Part shown: positions 21,788 through 31,344 of the stretch, one piece after another
Numbering within the stretch: position 1 is the first letter of the stretch
Layout: every line of letters begins with the position of its first letter
Source: Archegozetes longisetosus
Lineage: Eukaryota > Arthropoda > Arachnida > Sarcoptiformes > Trhypochthoniidae
Direction of reading: 5' to 3'
Assembly: GCA_018873245.2 (NCBI GenBank)
Contig: JAEMBT020000007.1
Span: forward strand, 12,173,129-12,237,128
Length of the DNA: 64,000 nt
Notes under the pieces: generated by a model
Told to the model about the DNA's origin: nothing
Databases searched by the model: none
The model's input: only the letters and a program-made list of their open reading frames with translations
Translations under genes and position numbers: made by a program

Positions 21788-23488
21788 TTGCAAATTTTAA
21801 AAAGTACATATAAAGTATTTTATTTAGTAAAGTCACATGGTAAATTACTATTTAATAAAAAACTGGATGTTATAATGATTTTCAAACGAATTTCGATGTT
21901 TAGTAGCAGGATAATTTTAGGTTTAAAAAATACGAAAATTTTTAGTTTAGAAGCTTTTAAAAATTGAACAAGTAGCTTTGTATTTAAGACTAGAATTTAA
22001 TTGAAAATCATTATAAACATGAATAATTATTTAAGAACTAATAACTTGTATGATCCCCAGTCGCTCCTAAAACCTCTTGTAAACGATTAGGCATTGAGTT
22101 ACACAAATGAATGAAATGTTGTTGCCAACCGGTTCCGGACATTGTTTGAAGTGCTTCCAACAGGTCTTCCTTAGAGTTAATGATTGGGCGCTCACTTCTC
22201 ACCAAACCTTTGATCATAGCGCCAACGTTCTCATCAGAATTTAGATCCGGAGAAAGGCTATAAAGCTAATTATTAATAATGGAAATTTTAAATTTACCTT
22301 GGATGCGGTAAAACAAAGTCTTCAATTGGACCGATATTATCGTTAATCCATTCCTTCACGTGATTTTAATTATGTGTCGGGTGATTGTCGTGAAGCAGAA
22401 GAACATTGCCGTCGTCGTAGTGCTTCTCAATGTATGGCAAATGAATACGATTCCTTACAAAGTTTCTCAATGATGTGGAGCGGACCCATTCCATAGAATG
22501 AAAAACTAAACAGGCTATAAAATAATGGATTACTGCATACATAATATTCACCATGCTATGAAATAAACTTTGAAACGATAAGTGTGAGAAACTGTAGCGA
22601 TATTTCGCTCTTCAAATCGAGTTTATCTCTATCTCTATCTCTCCACCCAGAGCCGGCCCCTTTCATCCTAACCAATTCCAAACTCATCAATGAAGATGAC
22701 TCGCGCCCAATCCACTAGAGTCCAGTTGATAAACGGATCAGCATAAATAAGGCGTTGTTGGAGATGCAGAGTACTGAGGCTTTCCTTCAAAGCTGCCACT
22801 CTGTGTCGAACTCTTATGATTAAAGAATTAGATGGTTCAACTGAAATTTAAGAAATCACCTTGATCACTCAATCTGTTTGTCGATTTTCGATCGTTTACA
22901 GACGATAGACTTTCATTGTCTCGAATTTGTGGTAATTATCGCAAAGTATTCAAATGATCCCAATTGTGTTCGAGTGTGATTTCCCTCAATGCCAGGTCAT
23001 CCTCTCCTGTGGTCTTCTTATGCGGACCTCCAGAGCGAGGGGCAGTGATGAACACCTCCTCTTCGTCGTCAATCCGACACCACTTATAATAAGTGGGTTT
23101 ACTGATGCCCAACAGAAAAAATCGTAATCGGATACAAAACCATTTTTAAAACTTACCAATGGTTCTCATTATTGTCGATTTCGGCTCATTTTCGGCTCAT
23201 TTTCGGCTCTCATCTTAATAAATTGCCGAAATTTGAGTTCACGTTCGACGACACTGAATATCATTTTATTTAATTCAATTCAATTAAAAATCGATCAAAA
23301 TTTCAAATTTGTAAACAAATTTTAAAACACAGATTATTGGGGGGTCTATAAATAATGTTGTTGTAAATTTTTCTAATTGATAAAATTATTTTTTGCGAAA
23401 AATCCCTTAAAATCTATTTTTTTACTAAATAGTAATTTATCATGTTACTTTATTAAATAAAATACTTTATATGTATATTTTGAAATTG
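21788..23488 (-). mobile_element. Broken Tc1-like element with ~75-bp inverted ends
   Basis: Inverted repeats at about 21788-21862 and 23412-23488 share ACATATAAAGTATTTTATTT and TAAATTACTATTTA, enclosing a decayed minus-strand transposase. From 23150 down it reads an HTH start (GISKPTYYKWCRIDDEEEVF, then GGPHKKTTGEDDLALREITL). Next come a first catalytic block near 22720 (WARVIFIDEFGI), a second near 22380-22420 (GNVLLLHDNHPTHN), and a C-terminal stretch near 22060-22320 (LPHPSPDLNSDENV, ...GTGWQQHFIHLCNSMPNR). Stops and frame changes separate the blocks. The IDE and HDN blocks are the Asp motifs expected of a DDE enzyme. A TAGCAGGATAATT motif recurs at 21777 and 21902. Confidence 0.75.
22060..23215 (-). 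pseudogene. Decayed Tc1/mariner transposase
   Basis: The coding relic of the surrounding element, with HTH, FIDEF and LLHDNHPTHN blocks in the expected order but split by stops and frameshifts. A microsatellite (TATCTC units) at 22625-22645 interrupts it. Not functional. Confidence 0.75.
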
Positions 23489-23900
23489 TTATTAAGGGTA
23501 TCGATAGAATCAGGTTGTTGAGTAGTTAGCATACCAAATATGGTATACCTAGGTCCAGTCCTTAGATACCTAGGCCCAACTATTCTTAACTAGATCCTAG
23601 GGATCTGAGTAGGGTATCGATAGACTCAGGTTATCAAGACGAGTTTATATATATATAGGTGGTTCCGCCCTAGGACCTCTCATATGGGCGGAGCACGATA
23701 AGTAAAACCTAACCTTATCTCATACTTTATCTATCGTCACCAGTACAACTATTGAGAAGATAGTGGTAAATATTTTATTTTTAATAGAATATCAGCGTGT
23801 GTTTCTTGCACTTTTTATATAAATTTTTTTTGATATATTGATTTAACAAATTTTTAATTCGAAACAAAATAAGAAATTTGTAAACTACACTTATAATAAA
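23489..23900. repeat. Spacer with 116-bp direct repeat
   Basis: GGGTATCGATAGAATCAGGT at 23496 recurs with one change at 23612. Between them, ATACCTAGGTCC and ATACCTAGGCCC also repeat, about 24 bp apart. This may be a short tandem duplication or the ends of a lost element. No gene seen. Confidence 0.5.
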
Positions 23901-23906
23901 TTTATT
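23901..23906 (-). terminator. AATAAA polyadenylation signal of the GH30 gene
   Basis: AATAAA on the minus strand lies about 85 bp past the stop codon at 23989. Confidence 0.4.
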
Positions 23907-23988
23907 ATGTGAAGTATAATTAAAACTGAAATTAACAAATTATTGGTTAATTAACTTTTAAGTTTTTTTACTTATTATAACATTTTCT

Positions 23989-25923
23989 TTAATCACTTTT
24001 CCAAATATATGACTGTAAAGAATTTGCAGAAATAGTATGAGAAATAACTCCTCGTTTTGAATTAATAGTTAAATCAACCGGTTCTCCATTTCTGTTTTGA
24101 ACAATAACAACAGTGGCATTGTCGGGTCTTACCAGAGCCACTGAAACCAAATTATTTGATTTGGAGTCTTCATTAAGTGCTACTCTAACAGAACCCGGAG
24201 GAAGGAATTTACTGAAGTGTCCCATGGAGTAATACATGGGTTGTTTATAGTACTCGTGTGATGTTTGATTGACTAAAAGCGGAGAATCGAAGCCAGCCTG
24301 TGGATCGAGAACCATATTCCAGTCTACCCATCCAGTAGTATTGTAGTTAAGGTCCTTTTTATAGTTAAAAAAATTATAAAATATTTAAAAATTGATAGTT
24401 TAATTTTGAGGCTAGTTATAACTAAAACAAAAACATGATTATACTTGTATTATATTATACGCATATCTCTCTCCATTATTCCAACTTCCGATATTAGGTC
24501 TTTGTAAAATACAGGCCTCAGTCGATAACAGAAAATAATTTGGGTGTTTGTTGTGAGTTTTTTGCAAATTAACAATATTTTGATCATTTGTCGAATACCA
24601 GTGAAATGCAATGCCGGATACATATTTTGCTGCATCTGTATTGTTTAATATAATATCAGCATATTCCTCTAATCTCGGTACATTATCATCAAATATCATC
24701 AGCTTTAAATTTTTGGGTCCAAATCCAGCTTTTTCTAAAGCGGGTCCCAAGTCAAGCTTCACAAAATCTCTCTGTGTTTCGGGTGACATTCCAAGGTTTG
24801 GCCTCTGTAATTCTTTAACTTCTTGACTATACACCGGTTCATTTACTGTAGTTAAACCCCACATATTAATGCCATTTGATTTGTATCCATCCAAAAATCT
24901 AAATTTTAATGAATCACTTTCAATTTTTGACATAAGTTAGAGATATTGAGCATTAAATAATCTTTACTATTGAATGTTTTAAAAGTATTTAAAATTTCTA
25001 TCAAGATTAAACGACTGCCCAATAAATATTTTCAGATATTATCGATAATATACCGTACTTTACATAATATAGAGCCAATGTTTTAAAGTATTTTTCACCA
25101 GGTTTCCCTTTCAAACCATAATACCCAGTGGAATTGTTAGTCTTCATCCATAAAGGGGGACTCCATGTACTGCCAAACCATTTCAAATTTTTATGTGGAC
25201 TTAACTTTTCGGCTAATTTCATATAAGGTATCTTCATTTATAAAAAAAATGTTCAAAAATTACATTTAATATGCCTTAATGTTATTTTAATGTATTTTTT
25301 ACACTAACTTTATATTCTAAATCCTCTTTGGCTAAACTAAAATGAACTAAGTCAAAATCATCCGGTGTATCATCGTATGTATAAAATCGAGTGGAAAAGT
25401 CAGATTGAGCCATCGTTAATCTTGCCATAGTATATTCCAGTCCATTTTCAGAAAAGTAATCTTTAATTATATTATCTCCCAATTCTTTTGGTAATCGGGC
25501 CACATTAAGAAGAGCCGAATCAGTAAACGAACTGCCGAAACCCAATATCGTTTGGTATCGCTTACTGCTATCAATAATTAGAGTATGTTTCTTAGTGGCA
25601 TTTCCAGATTTTGTTGAATTAAATGCAATGAATGATCTTTTAAAACGGTCTCCTTTTCTATTGGTCTCAACAACTGTTATGGCATGTACTCCTTGTTCTT
25701 TTAAAAGTGGAGCAAAATCGTCACAATATGTGGCATTACATACACAAACGTGCCCTCCGTTCCCAAAGTCTCGAAGAACACAGTCCTTTGTATATACTGT
25801 TAGATGAAATTTTTTAAAAAATTTGTATTAATTACTTTGTCTTATTTAAAATATGATTGTGATTTTATAGTACATACCAATAGGGAGCAAAAATATACTT
25901 AGAACTAGTACAACTTGAAACAT
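23989..25923 (-). CDS. GBA1: Lysosomal glucosylceramidase (GH30)
   Basis: Five exons: 25878-25923, 25309-25796, 25059-25231, 24445-24898, 23989-24354; 508 residues, all junctions GT-AG and in frame. Exon 1 encodes a signal peptide (MFQVVLVLSIFLLPI). The chain follows the GBA family from end to end: VCVCNATYCDDF near the N-terminus, ILGFGSSFTDSALLN, FYTYDDTPDDFDL, STWSPPLWMKTN, FLDGYKSNG and QRDFVKLDLGPAL, ending GHFSKFLPPGSVRVAL. The acid/base Glu is about residue 256 (GLTTVNEP) and the nucleophile about 363 (LLSTEAC), spaced as in human GBA. It hydrolyses glucosylceramide to glucose and ceramide in the lysosome. After the WVDWN motif the loop is shorter than in human GBA. The donor of exon 3 (AA^GTACGG) was chosen because it alone keeps frame and restores YYVKFLDGY. 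Confidence 0.95.
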
Positions 25924-27800
25924 TTTTTCAAAATTTTGACTACACTCTCAAAAAATGAAACAGAAACATCGTTTTATAACTCTATTTCAAATGTTTTTCG
26001 TCCTTCAAAATATCTATGCCAGTGCATTCTTTAGACAAGAATTCAATGTCTTTTCTATTATTATCTATAAAAAGCTATGAAATCAATTTATGTTATCAGA
26101 ACCCGGTATTAATTGAGAAGGAACCAGGGAAAGTATTTTATGTCTGATTTACAATGCTTGTTTGTCTTAAAATTAACAAAATGATTAAATTTACATTAAA
26201 TTAATACGGAATCATAGTAAAGTTTTTATTAAAATTATTTCTAACTATATTTCATAATTAAGTTGTTGAATATTGATAGCAAAATAATAATATAGTTATG
26301 CGTGTTATCTATGAGATACATGACAAAATGTTATGTTCGAGAAAATAGACAGATCGAAATTCCATTTTGATAAGATAAAGTGGCCAATTTCATACCAACT
26401 AATTTATAGGAAAATAAGCTCAAATCACCACCACAACAAGTATAATAAAGTACTCGAAGACCACTTACATGTTAAGTCTACTACAACACCTATGCACAAA
26501 GATATTCAAACATTATTAAAAAACAAATCCCAAATGTTGAGAGCCAACACCCTGTAGATTATAATTAACAGGTTATTATAAGTCAAGGGCACAGAATCCT
26601 GAGAGAACGTCCAAGAACTGTCTTTTGTAAGTAAATATAATTTTTCTAAAGTTTTTTAAGTATTAATATTAAACTGGCAGTAACCTGGAGAAAAAGTAAG
26701 ATGTAGACTGGTACGAAAGAGAATGCCAAACATTTACACCTAATGGTCAAATAATCATGTTGAAAACATTTCTATAAAAATTCTTTACTGGTTTACATTG
26801 CCATTTGTTCCAATAGATAACGCAATTAATGTTATTCCTGCAAATAAAATTGACATTTCCCAATAATAATGCTTTATAGCGTTATAATTTTTATAACAAT
26901 CAGAAAACTGTACTGTTTCAAATCTCTCTTCTCCCTGTTTATACTATTATTATTTCGGTTCATCTCTTTTTTATTTGATATTTTAGTGATAATTCCAATA
27001 ACAATTAATACTTTATAAACATGTGTTAATCAGCATTGAATTCCATGATTTTCGAGTATTGGGTGCAAATGTTGTATAACAATGTAACTGAATTATGCCA
27101 ACTTAATATTTGCGACAGATTTCAGAGTTCCAACGCATTATGACTAATTAAAAAAAATCTATTGTTAAAATAACAAAATTTACATCAATAATACTGGCAT
27201 CGGTGCATTTAATACTAAATTATTGTGCCTCTATCTATGGATTACCAAAAATTTTAATATATCTATACTCTTATTTTTGTATTGTATGGAAAATTTTAAT
27301 ATTCTGAAGCCAAATGTTTTGAGATACTGTCAAATACTAACCTTAAATGTCAAAAATACAAGTCAAATAGCCAGAACCGACAAAATTTTATTTCATAATA
27401 AATAACAGATGTTGGTAACAATTGAAGTCATTCTGAATATACTTTTACTAAATGATCGTAATTTTTTTGCCTAAATGACATGCCACTAGTTGAGGTGTTG
27501 AAAGCGGTCAAAGTATCTTGTCAGATATCAAAATATAACTAGATTATGATACATAGAGTGAAGGTAAAGAAGTTGTGAGCCTGGCATACAAAAAGCATAG
27601 ACAAAACAAAATGGAGTAATATTTATACTCTAAAACACCTCTTATGAATAAAATCTGACCATTGTAACTAAAACAATTGTAAGATTTTGTCAATCTATCT
27701 TTTCACACCGTTGCATTAAGTGGACCCAATTGGAAGATGAAAAATTTGACCAAATGAACTCACTTTTTACTTATAAATTTATAATATGAAGTAATCCTGC
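25924..27800. other. Intergenic, no gene supported
   Basis: AT-rich DNA. Short frames at 26333-26557 and 27223-27405 have no recognisable content. Confidence 0.45.
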
Positions 27801-27844
27801 CAATATTCTCGTGTACAAAAAACTCTTTTAAATGCGAAAAGAGA

Positions 27845-28296
27845 ACTGCAGGATTCCATTGAGGTCTCAGAAAGCAGTTAAGCGATCAGCAATCACGAAT
27901 CAACAATTAACAACTTAAAGCAGAATCTAGTTCCAATTGGCTTCATTTATGTTCAGCTGCCGAGTGAGAAACCTCAAACTGAGATATGGTCATGGATGAC
28001 GTGGAATGATGTGAGTTGCGCATATGCAGGTGTCCTTTTCAGAGTTACAGGAAGGGAAGCAGCTTCATTTGGAAAAGTTCAGGAGGAGTTTTCACCTCAT
28101 ATCAATTTTTGTGTAGGTCATTCTGCGGGTTAAAAAAAGATCGAGTTACTAGCTAGTGGTTGGAGTAGTGAGCTTGATCTAGGAACAGTATCGCTCGGTC
28201 AGGGAAACGCTTATGTTAACACACACGTTTTATGTGTCAGCTGGAAAAGTTCGACCGCGCGATATGGCAATTCGTGTGTGGAAAAGAGTTGGATAA
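27845..28296 (+). pseudogene. Decayed phage-tail-collar-like gene
   Basis: In one frame from 27882 to 28130 the sequence reads LVPIGFIYVQLPSEKPQTEI, WSWMTWNDVSCAYAG, VLFRVTGREAASFGKVQEE, then stops. In another frame, 28219-28296 reads TFYVSAGKVRPRDMAIRVWK then RVG and a stop. The order (IPIG/QLP start, W-NDV, AGVLFR, ASFG, VRPR-MAIR-WK end) matches tail-collar/tail-fibre-like proteins known from phages and bacteria and also found as families in some invertebrates. At least one in-frame stop (27879-27881) and one frameshift (between 28130 and 28219) break it, and no start codon was seen. I infer a dead copy of a once-transferred or domesticated gene. Confidence 0.6.
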
Positions 28297-28640
28297 CTCA
28301 CTAATAATTTAATGTAGATATGTTATTGTTAGTGATATGAATTACGTACTGTGATATAAGTATTTCTTTTCAATAAAGTTAAGGACAATAATTCAGGTTT
28401 AGATTTCTACATATCATGTCATCCATATCTTTTACAGGGTCTAATTTTTCACAAAAGTCAGATTTGACCAGTTATAAACAAATATCATTCCAGATCAGCC
28501 AGATTAAGTTAATTACCTCATTTAGGTCCAATCAGTTTCAAATGGTTTTCAAGTCAGATTTAAATTGTATTAAATGCAAGATCAGCTGAATAGTATATGG
28601 TATACAAACACCATAGTACCAGGTGGTATAAGTAGAAATA
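28297..28640. other. Intergenic, no gene seen
   Basis: AT-rich spacer; small palindromic patches near 28597-28625 (TATGGTATACAAACACCATA). Confidence 0.4.
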
Positions 28641-28664
28641 TGCTAATGAAAAAGGTTTTAGCGT

Positions 28665-28840
28665 TTGTTAAGAAGGTTAAGATGTAAAGAAGAGCATCCT
28701 GAACTAACAAAACCACGAGTTTGTAAGATGATTGGAATGTAAGATTCAAGCCTTAAGCGTATTATTAAGGATCTAAACATGAAGAGTTTCTATCGTAATG
28801 AGGTACCTTTAAATAGGAAAAAGATAGATACAAGTCAATA
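28665..28840 (+). pseudogene. Mariner-type transposase fragment
   Basis: One frame reads RRLRCKEEHPELTKPRVCKM then, after a stop, DSSLKRIIKDLNMKSFYRNE and VPLNRKKID. This resembles the second helix-turn-helix and linker of mariner/Tc1 transposases (S-S-L-RII--LN-K-Y). No terminal repeats or catalytic blocks were found nearby. Confidence 0.45.
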
Positions 28841-29215
28841 AAAATGATAAATAAAGGTACTAAGAAGTATCTTTGAGAGGTGGGACGATAGTGAACATAA
28901 TCCAAGTGCATGGATTTGTTTCTCCTAACGATATATCTGAGGTAAAAATGACACTAATTATAAAAATACATTAAGTTATTACTTGGTCAGCGATTAATTC
29001 CTCAGCCTTTTTGCGAGAAAATTTTAAGCTCGACAATAGAAAAAGTATATCTATGTTAAAACAAGTATAGTTAAAATAGCAAGTGATATATAAACCCAAA
29101 TCATTAACTTTTTATTTTCAGAAAAATGTGATTTAACCTTTTCATCTACATTATTTATTAATTCTTTAGTAATCATAGTGAAGTTTTATTTATAAGGTAA
29201 AGAAAGAGTATTCAA
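28841..29215. other. Intergenic, no gene seen
   Basis: Possible further decayed transposase sequence up to about 28950, then AT-rich spacer. Confidence 0.35.
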
Positions 29216-29352
29216 TTGAAACGGGACTGGGAGCGGAGATGCCCCTTCTCCAGGCAAGTATGAAGATACCGGCGTGTCGCTGCCTTGTAGGGTTGGTAGC
29301 TAGTCTCTATTAAGCACGGTACAGCTCCAGTGAATCAGAGGGACTGGGTAAA
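29216..29352. other. GC-richer block of unknown origin
   Basis: About 135 bp stand out from the AT-rich surroundings (GGGACTGGGAGCGGAGATGC ... GATACCGGCGTGTCGCTGCC). No reading frame with recognisable content and no tRNA-type boxes were found. It may be a fragment of a mobile element or a SINE-like insertion. Confidence 0.4.
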
Positions 29353-29559
29353 GAAAAGAGATTACTTGTTATGATAAAAGATCTATTTACAATGATGACG
29401 ATATCGATAACGACAGATCGACAGATAATCCTAACAATAATAATAGATTAATACTTAAGGTATTTACATATATTTATCATCACATTTACCAATCATTATA
29501 ACATTAATTTTGGATATAATGAATTTACATATTTACACATACGCACTTGAGTAGTGTAT

Positions 29560-29935
29560 ATATAGCGGAGCTAAGACAGTACGAGCTCGTACTTTTAAAA
29601 TGTCATCAAAAATGAAGTTTTATATCATTTTGAGAAGAATTTATGTTAAAATAATTCAGAAAACTATCTAAAATCAATCAAGAAACCTGGGACAGCACTA
29701 CTAGTACTCTCTCGTACCCTCTAAAATTCGTGAGAAATTAGCTGATTTTCATCAAATGAAACAAAATCTCATAAAATAAACAATAAAATCCTAAAATTCA
29801 ATCAAAAGCTGAGACAGTAGGAGCTCGTACTTTTTCGTACCCTCTAAAATTGAACTTTTATCATATTATTTAATATGGAATTTATGTCAAAACTTCCAGA
29901 AATTTACCTAAATTCAATCAAATTTTCGGAGCATT
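29560..29935. repeat. ~120-bp tandem repeat, about three units
   Basis: Units begin near 29570 (AGACAGTACGAGCTCGTACT), 29690 (GGGACAGCACTACTAGTACT) and 29812 (AGACAGTAGGAGCTCGTACT). Each is followed by CGTACCCTCTAAAATT or a variant, an AT-rich middle, and AAATTCAATCAA. Divergence is moderate. The core GAGCTCGTAC-type palindrome recurs once per unit. Confidence 0.65.
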
Positions 29936-30750
29936 TTTCAGAGCGTCCGGGCGCACACCCTGAAAAATTTAACTTTTTGAGGTATCAAGTGTTGCTTTAT
30001 TGAACTTTCGAAGGATAAAGTCATTCTGTTCATTAAGTCCTCGCCTTGCTAGGCTTAAAACATGTGTTATATGAATTATAATTTATTTGGTCAATGTTAA
30101 AAAATCACATCTTTGAAAATTCATATCTTGGAAACTATAACTGATTAAGACTTGGCTTCTTTTTAGTACGATCTGTCTTCCAATATCCTTTATTTTGATA
30201 CCCATATCATAGTGATCAGTGGTCAATAACAACGAGTGACCAGTGGTGAGTATAAGTTTTAAGCCACTTATCATATAACTTTCATTCAAGTTTTGCCGAA
30301 ATCAGTGTAAAAAATGCTTTCCAACGATATATATATTGTCAGAGTTATCTTAAATTTAAGGGTCATTTTCTGTCAAAAATAATTATGAATTCAAGTCACG
30401 TACACATTGAGTCTTTCTATTCGCTTCTTAAGAAAAAAAAATAGTCAACGCTTTCTTCTCATTACTCCCTAGAAGACAATGTAAAGTATATTCAAACACT
30501 TGAAAAGTTATTTAACAAGTATTTTAAGCTTAAGCTGAAGGCATTTCAACCTTAAAATTTAGCCAAAAATATTGGTATTTTTGAAAATTAATAACAAACT
30601 AATTGTTTGATTTAATTGAAATTTTAGAGTTAAATAGTGCACAATGTGATCTATCGAATGATACAACATTCAAAGTGTTCTGTGAACTTTTTCATTGATG
30701 ACGTTTTATTCTAATGCTTGCGGAAGTTATTTCAAAGGAGGATGCCGAGA
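29936..30750. other. Intergenic, no gene supported
   Basis: A 68-codon minus-strand frame at 30083-30289 has no recognisable content. The rest is AT-rich. Confidence 0.4.
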
Positions 30751-30754
30751 CCCT

Positions 30755-30780
30755 ATGGGACCATTGCCTAATGGTCCCAT
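30755..30780. repeat. Perfect 11-bp hairpin
   Basis: ATGGGACCATT (30755-30765) and AATGGTCCCAT (30770-30780) are exact inverted copies with a 4-base spacer. A further TGTCCCATG follows. No gene context explains it. Confidence 0.7.
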
Positions 30781-31048
30781 TCAGCAAATGTCCCATGTGT
30801 ATAATTTATATGAGTACAAATGAAAACTTTAAACGTATGAGAATTACTAACCATTAGATTCAAAGGCTTATGAGAGAATGTTTTTAAAAGTAGACTAACG
30901 TTTTTCTCTCTTGTTGTAGAAGTTGACGCCTTTCAAAGCTATAAACTAATCCCCTTTTGATCTATTTGTGCTTCCCCTCACCTGAACTGAAATACAGAGC
31001 TTAGACTTTAAAACTAAATATAAGAAAATTTTAAGATATGATAAATAG

Positions 31049-31250
31049 GTGATAATGAGTGTTTTGAACCAGTTACACAGCTATTTATCGAAAACTTCAA
31101 TCGTCGATTTCATCCTGTTTCTGGTCTTGCATCACTCTAAAACTTTCCCAAAATCATTCCTGTTTTTAGTGATTTTTGACGAAATCTCAAAAGAAAACCG
31201 ATGGGGACGGGGTTCAAATGAATTTTTGAAATCAAATTTTCTCTCATGGA
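31049..31250. repeat. Single arm of the 35.7-36.6 kb foldback family
   Basis: This ~200-bp segment (ACTTCAATCGTCGATTTCAT ... AAAACCGATGGGGACGGGGT) is an inverted copy of 35690-35880 and a direct, more diverged copy of 36390-36560. The 70-codon frame here lies wholly in the repeat and is not a gene. Confidence 0.75.
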
Positions 31251-31344
31251 CCCAATGTTAAAACTATTAGACCTGTATGCACAACTCTATTTAAAACGGT
31301 TTTAAGTCTTAAAACCGACTCAAAACCTGAAACGCGTTTTAAAA

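Noticed and set aside
26333..26557. 74-codon plus-strand ORF
   Set aside because: No recognisable content; its first codon is not ATG and no exon structure was found.
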